Positions 1-6,865 are shown, counted from the stretch's first letter. The stretch: DNA of 9,137 nt from CAYLUN01 sp964386865 (GCA_964386865.1 CAYLUN010000157.1:1-9137); one strand, 5' to 3'. Notes: generated by a model from the sequence alone, not told the origin. Translations and numbers: made by a program.

Positions 1-1538
1 GGCTTGTTGCCGCAGCGGAAGGCGCCGGTCGGCAGGCCCAGGCCGTTGACGAGGTTGGGCTCGGCGACCTGGTCCCACGCGAAGCGCATGGCCATGGGCG
101 CGGTCACGCCGGCGGCGGAGATCACGACGGTTTCGCCGTCGATGGCGGCGTCTGCGGGCTTATACAGGCCGTCGGGGCCGCAGATCTCGAACCAGGTCGG
201 GGCCTTGCCGTCGCGCGTGCGGAGGCCCTTGGCGGTGTCGAAGGCGATGCGCATCTTGGCGCCCTCGACCGCGAAGGACTTGTAGACGGGGCCGGCCCAG
301 AGGATGTTCGAGAGGCCGTAGGTACGGTTCAGCGCCTGGTTGGCCATACGCAGGCCAACGTCCTGCTTGTTACGCGGGTGGATGTCCTTGATGTTGCCGA
401 TGTCATTGATGACGGTGTAACCGGTGTTAGGGATGGCGGCGGGCACGGCGGCCTGCGCCTCCCAGATGCCGGGCAGCGCCTTCGAGTTTCCGCCGTAGGT
501 GTAGGGCGCGAGCTGCACGAGGTAGTAGGGGAAGTCGCCCTGGCCCCACACCTTGCGCCAGCCGTTGACGAGGGCCTTGGTCTTCTCGAGGTAGAGCATG
601 CCTTCGCCGTTGTTCGAGCACCCCTGATACCAGATCGCGCCGCGGATGGCGAAGGGCACGAGGCCTGCGACCATGCCGTTGAAGAGCACGGTGGGCTCCT
701 GGTGCTTGCCCTGCTCCGTCGGGAAGATCAGGTTCTGCGGGAAGGCTGGCGCGGCGGCCAACGGCTGTCCGGCGGCGGTCTTCGCCTGGGCGTCGGCGAT
801 CCACGCCTGCATGGCGGCCACGTAGTCGCCCAGCACCTTCTTGTGCAGATCCGACGTCGGGTCGGCCGTGTCCACGCGGTCTTTGATGCCCGCGAGCTCG
901 GGCAGGTTTGCGAAGCCGCAGGGCGGCGTCCAGGGCTCGATGCGGGTGCCGCCCCACGAGCAGTTGATGAGGCCGACGGGAACCTTGAGCTCCTGGTGCA
1001 GGCGGCGGCCGAAGAAGAACGCCACGGCCGACTCATCGCCGAGGCCCTCGGGCGCGGTGACCTCCCAGCTGGCGTTGATGTCGCTCTCCGGCGCGGGCTT
1101 GAAGTTCTTGGGCGCCTTGAAATGGCGGATCAGCGGGAGCTTCGCGCTGGCGATCTCCTGCTCGGCGTTGTCGACGCTGCGCATGGTCCACTCCATGTTG
1201 GACTGCCCGGAGCAGAACCACACTTCTCCGACGACTACATTGGTGAGCGCGATGGCGTTGGAGGCGACGACCTTGAAGACCGCGGGCTGGTCGGAAGCCT
1301 TGAGCGCGTCGAGCTTGAGCGCCCACGCGCCGTCGGCCTTGGCGAAGGTCTGCTTCTTTTGGCCAGCGAACTCGACGGTCACCTTCTCGTTCGGATCGGC
1401 CCAGCCCCAGACCGGCACGGGCTGTCCCTGCTGGAGAACCATCCCGCTGCCAAAGATGTGCGGCAGCTTGACGGCGGCTTGCGCGGAGAGGGCCAGCAGG
1501 CCGAGGCCCGCTAGCGCAGTGAAACGCAGGTGGTGCAT
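1..1538 (-). CDS. Sialate O-acetylesterase-like secreted esterase (SASA family), 3' end cut by window edge
   Basis: A carbohydrate esterase of the SASA/SGNH type, expected to remove O-acetyl groups from sialic acid or other acetylated sugars outside the cytoplasm. Visible reading frame: 512 codons from the ATG at 1538 to the edge, ending RCGNKP. The motif before it (GLPTGAFR) normally sits just before the C terminus of this family, so only a few residues are probably missing. Residues 1-22 form a signal peptide (MHHLRFTALAGLGLLALSAQA). A beta-sandwich follows to about 104. Then come the nucleophile block CSGQSNMEW with Ser113, the conserved block NCSWGGTRIEPW (Ser194), IWYQGCSNNGEG around Cys307, and the catalytic Asp-His block KDIHPRNKQDVG with Asp385 and His387. 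The start is supported by AAGGA seven bases upstream. Oddity: the third block reads QGC where QGE is the commoner form. The family call is firm; the actual substrate (sialic acid, xylan or another acetylated glycan) is unknown. Confidence 0.93.
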   Translation of the reverse strand, partial: MHHLRFTALAGLGLLALSAQAAVKLPHIFGSGMVLQQGQPVPVWGWADPNEKVTVEFAGQKKQTFAKADGAWALKLDALKASDQPAVFKVVASNAIALTNVVVGEVWFCSGQSNMEWTMRSVDNAEQEIASAKLPLIRHFKAPKNFKPAPESDINASWEVTAPEGLGDESAVAFFFGRRLHQELKVPVGLINCSWGGTRIEPWTPPCGFANLPELAGIKDRVDTADPTSDLHKKVLGDYVAAMQAWIADAQAKTAAGQPLAAAPAFPQNLIFPTEQGKHQEPTVLFNGMVAGLVPFAIRGAIWYQGCSNNGEGMLYLEKTKALVNGWRKVWGQGDFPYYLVQLAPYTYGGNSKALPGIWEAQAAVPAAIPNTGYTVINDIGNIKDIHPRNKQDVGLRMANQALNRTYGLSNILWAGPVYKSFAVEGAKMRIAFDTAKGLRTRDGKAPTWFEICGPDGLYKPADAAIDGETVVISAAGVTAPMAMRFAWDQVAEPNLVNGLGLPTGAFRCGNK

Positions 1539-1545
1539 AAGGAGT

Positions 1546-1550
1546 TCCTT
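1546..1550 (-). promoter_or_regulatory. Ribosome binding site of the SASA esterase gene
   Basis: On the minus strand AAGGA lies seven bases before the ATG at 1538, which fixes the start and keeps the signal peptide intact. The surrounding 12 bases (1539-1550) are a near-perfect palindrome, AAGGAACTCCTT, which could hide the site in a small stem; this is speculative. Farther upstream on the minus strand TATGAC (plus 1602-1607) could be a -10 element, but no matching -35 lies at 16-18 bases, so I do not call a promoter for this gene. Confidence 0.7.
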
Positions 1551-1683
1551 CTGTCAGTTTTGAGCAGGTCGTGCTCGCCCCATTAGCCAGTCTTCACGAA
1601 TGTCATAGTTTCTCCGTTTTCTGCGCGGCATGCAATCCGATTCCTCGCACGGTTGAGGGAATCCGGCTGTCGCGGAAACGCCT

Positions 1684-1712
1684 TTGCTTCCGGGGCCGGA
1701 TGGCGGTATGAT
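1684..1712 (+). promoter_or_regulatory. Sigma-70-type promoter of the NapH-NapG fusion gene, apparently leaderless
   Basis: TTGCTT (1684-1689) and TATGAT (1707-1712) are separated by exactly 17 bases. The -10 box matches TATAAT at five of six positions; the -35 box matches only the TTG of TTGACA. Transcription would begin about seven bases after the -10 box, at 1718-1721, which is at or directly before the ATG at 1721. No Shine-Dalgarno sequence can be seen before that ATG, in agreement with a leaderless or nearly leaderless mRNA. The spacing and motif are read directly; promoter activity and the transcription start are inferred. Confidence 0.6.
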
Positions 1713-1720
1713 ACGCGGCG

Positions 1721-2914
1721 ATGTTGGGTCGATGGTCAGTGACTGTGAGCAGGCGGGCGGCCGCGCGCGCGGCGTGGCGCGCAGCGGTGTGCGCGGCTGC
1801 AGCGGCGTGCGCCCTGTTCGCCACGGGAAACGGCCGGCTGGCGGGGCTGGTGCCGTCGCTGAGCCCCTTCAACGCGCTGCTCGCGGTGGCGGCGGGCGCC
1901 GGGGGGCTGTACCTGCTGGGCGCGGCGGTTGTGGCGCTGGCGGGACTCTTTTCCCCCCGCCTGTTTTGCCGGTGGGCGTGCCCCTGCGGGGCGTGTCAGG
2001 ATGCGGTTTCTTGCCTGGTGAAAAAGCGGGCGTGGGTGGCCCGCGCGCCGCAGGTCGGCGCGTGGCTGGTGTTTGTCGCCGTGGGCGCCGCGCTCGCGGG
2101 CTATCCGCTGTTCGGCTGGCTCGACCCGCTGGTGCTCTTCACGGCGGCGTTCGGGGCGGCGCGCAAGCACCCGGGGCTGCTGGACTGGGCCGCCGCGGCC
2201 GGGCTGCCGCTGCTCCTCGTGCTGGCGCTGCTCGCGCCGGGGCTCTGGTGCAGCCGGCTGTGCCCGCTGGGCGCGCTGCAGGATCTGGCGCGCTTCCCGC
2301 TGCGGCGGCGGTCGGCGGGCGCGGACGACGCGCGCGAGGTCGCCGCGCTGGGCCGCCGGGCGTTCATCGGGCTGGGCTTGGGCGCGGGCTACCGGCTTGC
2401 GCTGCCGCCGGGGCGCGAGCCCGCCGCGACGGTGATCCGCCCGCCAGCCAGCGGGCTGTCGTCGCGGTTCACGCGGCTGTGCGTGCGGTGCGGAGCCTGC
2501 GTGCGTGCGTGCCCGAGCCGCATCCTGCGCTTGGGAGGCGCCGACGAGGGCTGGGCGGGCGTGCTGGCGCCGGAGGCGCGGTTCGACGACGACTACTGCC
2601 TCGAGACCTGCGCGGCGTGTGGGCTGGCCTGCCCGAGCGGGGCGATCCCGAAGTTCACGCTCAAGACCAAGCACGTGCGGCCGATGGGCGTGGCGCGGAT
2701 GGACTACGGACGCTGCTTGCTGGGCGTGGGCCGCGAGTGCGGGGCCTGCGTGAACGCTTGCCCCTACGGCGCGCTGGACTTCGAGTGGGACCCCAAGGAG
2801 CTGGCGAGCCGGGTCATCGTCGACGCCAAGCGCTGCACGGGCTGCGGCTACTGCGAGTACGTGTGCGTGACCACGCCGCGGTCGATCGTGGTTAAGCCGG
2901 TTCGCGAGGTGTGA
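1721..2914 (+). CDS. NapH/MauN-NapG/MauM-type fused membrane polyferredoxin, four C-terminal [4Fe-4S] clusters
   Basis: A 397-residue integral membrane iron-sulfur protein likely to pass electrons between the quinone pool and an extracytoplasmic or cytoplasmic redox partner. The N-terminal half (1-205) is NapH/MauN-like: hydrophobic segments near 18-37, 50-77, 112-131 and 160-176, plus two CxxxCP-type motifs, FCRWACPCGAC (Cys83, Cys87, Cys89, Cys92) and WCSRLCPLGA (Cys177, Cys181). Residues 211-226 read GRRAFIGLGLGAG, a twin-arginine-like motif followed by a short hydrophobic stretch. The C-terminal half (248-397) has a MauM/NapG cysteine pattern: Cys254/257/260/264, Cys293/297/300/304, Cys332/340/343/347 and Cys372/375/378/382, with the conserved MGVAR and CTGCGYCEY contexts. 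The downstream gene at 3006 lies in tandem, 91 bases away. No nitrate reductase or other terminal enzyme is encoded nearby, so the partner is unknown. The ATG at 1721 lacks a ribosome binding site; a GTG start at 1739 is possible. The family is clear; the role in nitrate reduction is not implied. Confidence 0.88.
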   Translation: MLGRWSVTVSRRAAARAAWRAAVCAAAAACALFATGNGRLAGLVPSLSPFNALLAVAAGAGGLYLLGAAVVALAGLFSPRLFCRWACPCGACQDAVSCLVKKRAWVARAPQVGAWLVFVAVGAALAGYPLFGWLDPLVLFTAAFGAARKHPGLLDWAAAAGLPLLLVLALLAPGLWCSRLCPLGALQDLARFPLRRRSAGADDAREVAALGRRAFIGLGLGAGYRLALPPGREPAATVIRPPASGLSSRFTRLCVRCGACVRACPSRILRLGGADEGWAGVLAPEARFDDDYCLETCAACGLACPSGAIPKFTLKTKHVRPMGVARMDYGRCLLGVGRECGACVNACPYGALDFEWDPKELASRVIVDAKRCTGCGYCEYVCVTTPRSIVVKPVREV

Positions 2915-2995
2915 GGGTGGGGTTGGAGAGGCTCAGCGGTTCACGGTTGAAGGGTTGGAAAATAGCAGCCTGAAGGTTGGACTACGAACGGGTTT

Positions 2996-3000
2996 GGAGG
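2996..3000 (+). promoter_or_regulatory. Ribosome binding site that sets the BrkB-family start
   Basis: GGAGG lies five bases before the ATG at 3006. The same frame stays open upstream to a TTG at 2955, but that TTG has no comparable site and would add a 17-residue stretch not typical of the family, so 3006 is preferred. The 91-base gap between 2914 and 3006 shows no convincing promoter, so cotranscription with the preceding gene is plausible. Confidence 0.75.
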
Positions 3001-3005
3001 TGCGA

Positions 3006-4439
3006 ATGAAGCGCGAGGAGAAAAGGACGATAGCGTACCGGCTGAGGCGTTTCTTGCGCAACGGCCAGTGGAGCCTGCGGCCGCATGAGCTGCCCGTGCT
3101 TCCGCGGCTGGGGCTGCACGCGCTGCGGCTGGTCAGCCTGGTGACCGTCGGCTTCCGCCGCAACCAGTGTTCGCTGCACGCGGCGTCGCTGACGTTTTTT
3201 TCGATGATGGCGCTGGTGCCGGTCCTGGTGCTCGCGCTGGCCATGGTGCGCACGTTCGGAGGGGCGGACCTGGCGAAGGCGCAGCTCGACCAGCAGCTTG
3301 ACGCGTGGATGGCGCAGATGGAGCAGTCGGTGAAGAACAGCGTTGCGGCGGAGGGCGCGGTCGACAGGCAGACGCAGGCCGAGGTCACGCGGGCGTTTTC
3401 CACGCAGGTGCGCGAGATCTCGGACAAGCTCTACGAGCAGGTAAACAGAATCAGCTTCGGCACGCTGGGGGGCATCGGGCTGATCATGCTGATGTGGACG
3501 GTCATCGGCGTGCTGGGCAAGGTGGAGTCGAGCTTCAATCAGGTCTGGGGCGTCTCGCAGCCGCGCCCGCTCTTCAGGAAGTGCGCCTACTATCTGGTCA
3601 TGATCATCATGCTGCCTTTTCTGTCTATGGCGGCCTCGACGGTGCCGGTCGCTGGAATGGTCATCGACGTAATGGATCGGACGGTGGGCGGGCCGGCGGC
3701 GGAGTCGCTTCGTGCGCTGCTGAACAGCGGGCTCCTGAGGACGGGCATCACGTTGTCGCTGGGCACGGCCACGTTCGCCTTCCTGCTGGGCGTCATGCCG
3801 AACACGCGCGTCAAGCTGGTGCCGGCGCTCGCGGGCGGGTTCGTGACGATGGTGCTCTTCGGCGGGTGGCTCAAGCTGTGCGCGATGCTGCAGGTGGGGA
3901 TCGCCAAGTACAGCGCGCTCTACGGCGGCTTTGCCACGCTGCCGATCCTGCTGATGTGGGTCTACACGAGCTGGCAGATCATCCTGCTTGGGGCGGAACT
4001 CGCCTTCGCGGTGCAGAACCGCGACACCTACGTGCTGGAGCAGCTCTCGACGGCGGCCAGCCTGCGCGCGCGGCTGCTGCTGGCGCTGGCGCTGTGCGCG
4101 GAGACGTCCCGTCTGTCGCGCGAGAAGGACGGCGGGCCGTTCGCGGCCGAGGCGTTTGCGCGGAGGCACGGCGTGCCGTACCGCTTCGCCAAGGAAATTC
4201 TGGAGGCGCTGGTGCGCAACCGCGTGCTGGCGGAGGTTGCGGACCGGCCCGGCGAGTACCTGCTCTACCGCTGCAGCAGCAGCATCACCGTGGCTGAGAT
4301 CGCGAAGATCCTGCTGGACGACGGCGAGCCGCCCGAGGCGCTGGGGCTGGGCCGCCTCGACGAGTCGGTGATGGCCTTCAGCCAGCGGCTCGACGCGACG
4401 ATTGACGCGTCGCTCGCACTGCCGGTGGCGCAGCTGTGA
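3006..4439 (+). CDS. YihY/BrkB-family inner membrane protein with C-terminal winged-helix-like domain
   Basis: A 477-residue polytopic membrane protein of the YihY/virulence factor BrkB (UPF0761) family, whose molecular function is not settled; some members were historically called ribonuclease BN. The first membrane helix is within 57-82 (AASLTFFSMMALVPVLVLAL, the family's signature entry). A hydrophilic region rich in Gln, Glu and Ala follows at about 86-148. Further hydrophobic segments lie near 152-172, 194-220, 246-264, 273-297 and 306-335. Typical blocks are SSFNQVWGV with PRPLFRK (175-191), PNTRVKLVPALAGGF (265-279) and the closing SWQIILLGAELAFAVQNRD (322-340). Residues 350-440 are soluble and resemble an Rrf2-like winged helix: a helical start, RRHGVPYRFAKEILEALVRN, GEYLLYRC and ITVAEIAKILLDDG. 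It follows the NapH-NapG fusion gene and converges on the 4461-6695 gene with 21 bases between the stops. The family call is strong; the transported substrate, if any, and the tail's role are unknown. Confidence 0.88.
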   Translation: MKREEKRTIAYRLRRFLRNGQWSLRPHELPVLPRLGLHALRLVSLVTVGFRRNQCSLHAASLTFFSMMALVPVLVLALAMVRTFGGADLAKAQLDQQLDAWMAQMEQSVKNSVAAEGAVDRQTQAEVTRAFSTQVREISDKLYEQVNRISFGTLGGIGLIMLMWTVIGVLGKVESSFNQVWGVSQPRPLFRKCAYYLVMIIMLPFLSMAASTVPVAGMVIDVMDRTVGGPAAESLRALLNSGLLRTGITLSLGTATFAFLLGVMPNTRVKLVPALAGGFVTMVLFGGWLKLCAMLQVGIAKYSALYGGFATLPILLMWVYTSWQIILLGAELAFAVQNRDTYVLEQLSTAASLRARLLLALALCAETSRLSREKDGGPFAAEAFARRHGVPYRFAKEILEALVRNRVLAEVADRPGEYLLYRCSSSITVAEIAKILLDDGEPPEALGLGRLDESVMAFSQRLDATIDASLALPVAQL

Positions 4440-4441
4440 CG

Positions 4442-4457
4442 CGCGCGCTCCTGCGCG
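4442..4457. terminator. Small GC hairpin between convergent stop codons
   Basis: CGCGC (4442-4446) pairs with GCGCG (4453-4457) around the six-base loop GCTCCT. It occupies the 21-base gap between two convergent stops, so it could serve both transcripts. The stem is only five pairs and no T-run follows on either strand, so it is a weak candidate and may simply reflect base composition. Confidence 0.3.
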
Positions 4458-4460
4458 GGT

Positions 4461-6695
4461 TCAGCGTACGCCGATGATCGTGCCCCGGAACAGTCGGACG
4501 GCCGGGCGGAAAGCGCAGAACGCGTTGCCCTCGCGCTGGCTGTCGTAGCAGGCTTTGATCCAGTCGGCCGAGCGCACAGCGGACTCGACGCGCGTCTCGT
4601 CTAGGGCGCCCTTGAAATACTTGCCGCTGTCGTCTGAACCGATGCGCAGCGGCAGCTTGTCGTCGTCGATCACGGGGGAGAGCGCCTGCGAACTGGCCAG
4701 CACGCCATTGGTGTAAAGGCGCAAGGACGTTCCGTTGTAAGTGCCGCAAATGTGCTGCCACTCGTTGGACGGAATGTCTGCAATGCTCCCGACCCCATAA
4801 ACCTGGTTGGTGTACTTGACGATCAGAACCACGCCGCCGGCGCTGTTGAAGCCTTGGCCGAGGAAGTAGTTGTCGCCCTTTTCCAACATACGCCAGAGTT
4901 CGTTGGTCCGCGTGAGCGTCACGTCCGACCTCAGCCAAACGGAGAGGGTCAAGCTGGAAATGACGTTGGTGCCGATGGAGGGGTGGTCGGGCACCTGGAT
5001 GTAGTCGTTGCCGTCGAAGTACTGGGCCGAGCCTAAAAGGCCCGGCGCCGTCACGTTGCCGTAAGCCGCGCCGTGGTTGCGGTTGGGCGTGCTGTCTGGC
5101 CCGCCGGGTTGCTGGAGGTGCCAGACGCCGCTGAAGCCGTCTGCCCAAGTCAGGCCGCCTGTCGCGTAGCCCGGCAGCGAGGCGTCCGGGTTGCCCCAGT
5201 GCAGGTCAATGGCCGTGGCGTTTCCGGTCAATTCCGCGACGCACACCCAGACGAGCGACGTGCCTGCGGGGTTCCACGTCTCGATCTCGTACGTCAGGAT
5301 CGCTCCCGTGGCCGCGTCGGTCACGCGCAGGTCGCCGCCGTCGGCGGGGGCGGCGAAGTCCGCGTAGCGGAAGCCGCTGAGCCCCTCGTGCAGCCAAAGG
5401 GCGACGGGGAAGTTGGTGAGCGCGGCTGCGCCGCTATAGCCAGACAGAGTCACCCGCATCAGGTGGCTCCACGCGTAGCAGTTGAGCAGGCCCTCGTCGT
5501 CCGCGATGACCGTGCTGTTGGTGCCTGTCGCGTCACGCACACACGCGCTCGGGCCGAGGCCGACGGTCAGCGTCTCGTCTGGCTCGACCGTCAGGTCGTC
5601 GACCAGCGAGAGCAGCGCCTGCGCGGTGGCCGATCCTGTCGGGAGCAGGACCGACGTGGCCGGGGGCAGGTAGTCGCTGCCGCCGAGCGCGGTGCCAGAA
5701 AGCCCGAACGTCAGCGTGACCGGCGTGTTGGTCATGGCGGCGGGTCGGCGGAAGGTGACGGGCAGCACGCCGCTTCCTTCGGATATGGAGGCGGGCATCT
5801 CCACGGAGACGGGCGCGGTCAGGAAGCCTTGCGCGGCCGACCAGTTTCCCGCTTCCGCGTTCGCGGCGTGGAGGCGGAAGAAGTACTCGGCGTCGGCGGC
5901 GACCGAAACGGTCGTGCTCACCGTTCCCGTGGGCTGGTAGCCCAGCGACACGACGTGATCCCAGGCCGAGGAGACGGTTCCGCCGTCGGTTGTGCCCCAG
6001 AAGGCGTAGATCGTGTTGGAGGATCCGCCGTCGTAGGTCAGCGCGCCCGACAGCGTGGCCTGCGCGGGGGTGACGGCGGTGGGCGCCGAGGCGAGCACGA
6101 CGGGCTTCGACGCCGCGAAAACTTGGAGTTCGCTGATGCCGATGGTCAGGTCGGTCGAGCTGTAGTTGGAGAGCGCGCGCAGCGCGAGCCAGCGGCCCTG
6201 CAGGCCCGACAGGCTGACGTCCGGCTCGCCGGCGTAGGTGTTCTGTCCAGACGCTTTGGCGAAGGTGACTTTGTCGATCACGCGCGTCCACTGAGACGGG
6301 TCTGTGAAATTCATGACGGGGGTTGTGTCGAGGTTGGAGAGGTAGACCTCAGCTTCGCGGATACCGCGGTTGGTTGTCTGAACCGAGGCGTGCCAGAAGT
6401 TGAAGTTCCAAAACTTAAAGTGGCTGAGTTCGAAGACTTGCCCCAAATCGACACGGAACCATTGGCCGGACACCGCGCCCGTTTGGTTCATCCAGGTGAT
6501 CCGGTCGGCCGTGTTGCTGTGCAGGTTGCCAACGAGGCCTGCGCCGTTCACAGCGTACTTGGCGTCGCGCAGGGTATAGGTGCTAGACGCGGCGGCCGAG
6601 CTGTCGCCCAGCACGATGCGAGTCGCGCCCGATGCGGGCGCGGCACAGACTGCAACAACCAGCGCCGCTGCACACACCTTGTCGCGTAGGTTCAT
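4461..6695 (-). CDS. Secreted mosaic protein: discoidin-like, fibronectin-like, Calx-beta, DUF2341 and LamG domains
   Basis: A 744-residue exported protein, probably a surface or extracellular carbohydrate-binding or adhesion protein without a recognisable catalytic domain. Residues 1-23 are a signal peptide ending in ASGA. Residues 26-194 look like a discoidin/F5-8C-type sheet domain (QWFRVDLGQVFELSHFKFWN, and LTIGISELQVFA at its end). Residues 198-293 resemble a fibronectin-type module (AEYFFRLHAANAEAGNWS). Residues 297-401 are a Calx-beta module (ISEGSGVLPVTF, GGSDYLPP, DLTVEPDETLTVGL, VIADDE). Residues 405-505 match DUF2341 (TNFPVALWLHEGL, DLRVTDAATGAILTYEIETWN, LHWGNPDA). Residues 520-720 are a LamG/concanavalin-like domain (GVWHL, DSTPNRNHGA, AQYFDGNDYIQVPD, EWQHICGTYNG, LYTNGVLA, RIGSDDSGKYFKGALDETRV). 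The C terminus, 721-744, shows no sorting signal such as PEP-CTERM. AGAGG eight bases upstream supports the start. DUF2341 followed by LamG is a known pairing. Ligand unknown. Confidence 0.87.
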   Translation of the reverse strand: MNLRDKVCAAALVVAVCAAPASGATRIVLGDSSAAASSTYTLRDAKYAVNGAGLVGNLHSNTADRITWMNQTGAVSGQWFRVDLGQVFELSHFKFWNFNFWHASVQTTNRGIREAEVYLSNLDTTPVMNFTDPSQWTRVIDKVTFAKASGQNTYAGEPDVSLSGLQGRWLALRALSNYSSTDLTIGISELQVFAASKPVVLASAPTAVTPAQATLSGALTYDGGSSNTIYAFWGTTDGGTVSSAWDHVVSLGYQPTGTVSTTVSVAADAEYFFRLHAANAEAGNWSAAQGFLTAPVSVEMPASISEGSGVLPVTFRRPAAMTNTPVTLTFGLSGTALGGSDYLPPATSVLLPTGSATAQALLSLVDDLTVEPDETLTVGLGPSACVRDATGTNSTVIADDEGLLNCYAWSHLMRVTLSGYSGAAALTNFPVALWLHEGLSGFRYADFAAPADGGDLRVTDAATGAILTYEIETWNPAGTSLVWVCVAELTGNATAIDLHWGNPDASLPGYATGGLTWADGFSGVWHLQQPGGPDSTPNRNHGAAYGNVTAPGLLGSAQYFDGNDYIQVPDHPSIGTNVISSLTLSVWLRSDVTLTRTNELWRMLEKGDNYFLGQGFNSAGGVVLIVKYTNQVYGVGSIADIPSNEWQHICGTYNGTSLRLYTNGVLASSQALSPVIDDDKLPLRIGSDDSGKYFKGALDETRVESAVRSADWIKACYDSQREGNAFCAFRPAVRLFRGTIIGVR

Positions 6696-6703
6696 GGCTC
6701 ACC

Positions 6704-6708
6704 CCTCT
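6704..6708 (-). promoter_or_regulatory. Ribosome binding site of the mosaic LamG protein gene
   Basis: On the minus strand AGAGG, followed by two more G, lies eight bases before the ATG at 6695. This supports the start that retains the signal peptide. Confidence 0.65.
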
Positions 6709-6768
6709 TTACAATAACTTACCCAGAGTATAAGCTTAATTATCTCATAAAGGTTGCAGAGCGGGCAA
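6708..6768. promoter_or_regulatory. AT-rich divergent promoter region
   Basis: This is the most AT-rich stretch of the window and lies between two divergent starts (6695 minus, 6866 plus). For the minus gene, TTGCCC (plus 6763-6768) and GATAAT (plus 6739-6744) are 18 bases apart; GATAAT matches the -10 consensus at five of six positions. For the plus gene, TTTACA (6708-6713) and TATAAG (6729-6734) each match five of six positions, but the 15-base spacer is short. The two candidate promoters overlap, so they could compete. The location and composition are seen; the exact elements are uncertain. Confidence 0.45.
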
Positions 6769-6772
6769 TCCT

Positions 6773-6802
6773 GAAGTGCCCGAAAGTGCCCCGAAAGTGC
6801 CG
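6773..6802 (+). repeat. Three tandem copies of a GAAAGTGCCC-type unit
   Basis: GAAGTGCCC (6773-6781), GAAAGTGCCCC (6782-6792) and GAAAGTGCCG (6793-6802) follow each other without gaps, with period 9-11. The array lies in the untranslated region 64-93 bases before the ATG at 6866 and downstream of the AT-rich promoter region, so it would be in the mRNA leader or act as a binding array. The near one-helical-turn period suits a protein-binding array, but the copies are few and imperfect. Confidence 0.5.
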
Positions 6803-6851
6803 CTGCGAGGTTTGGTCCGAACGTGTGGCAACGTACCGGACACGGGCGACC

Positions 6852-6861
6852 GAGGTGGAGG
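6852..6861 (+). promoter_or_regulatory. Ribosome binding site that sets the propeller gene start
   Basis: GAGGT (6852-6856) and GGAGG (6857-6861) lie nine and four bases before the ATG at 6866. The frame is open back to another ATG at 6776, but that start would place a charged, non-hydrophobic 30-residue stretch containing the translated tandem repeat before the signal peptide. The 6866 start is therefore preferred. Confidence 0.7.
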
Positions 6862-6865
6862 GCGG

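Noticed and set aside
378..1514. Open frame of 378 codons on the plus strand opposite the esterase
   Set aside because: No recognisable domain and the composition expected of an antisense frame; the esterase motifs on the minus strand are unambiguous.
1684..2895. Second long plus-strand frame overlapping the NapH-NapG gene
   Set aside because: Gly/Arg/Ala-rich out-of-frame translation of the same GC-rich region; the 1721 frame holds all cysteine motifs.
2921..2981. GGTTGGA occurring three times (2921, 2953, 2975) before the BrkB gene
   Set aside because: Spacing is irregular (32 and 22 bases) and the heptamer is simple G/T-rich sequence, so it may be chance. No promoter could be built around it.
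2982..4169. Open frame of 395 codons on the minus strand opposite the BrkB gene
   Set aside because: Arg/Gln/His-rich shadow; the plus strand carries YihY/BrkB motifs and a good ribosome binding site.
5073..6689. Open frame of 538 codons on the plus strand opposite the LamG mosaic gene
   Set aside because: The product is Arg/Gly/Val-rich low-complexity sequence with no domain, and the opposite strand encodes clear domains with a signal peptide and ribosome binding site. It is a GC-driven shadow.
6776..6865. Extended N terminus of the propeller gene from ATG 6776
   Set aside because: It would bury the signal peptide behind 30 charged residues and translate the tandem repeat; the ATG at 6866 has a proper ribosome binding site.
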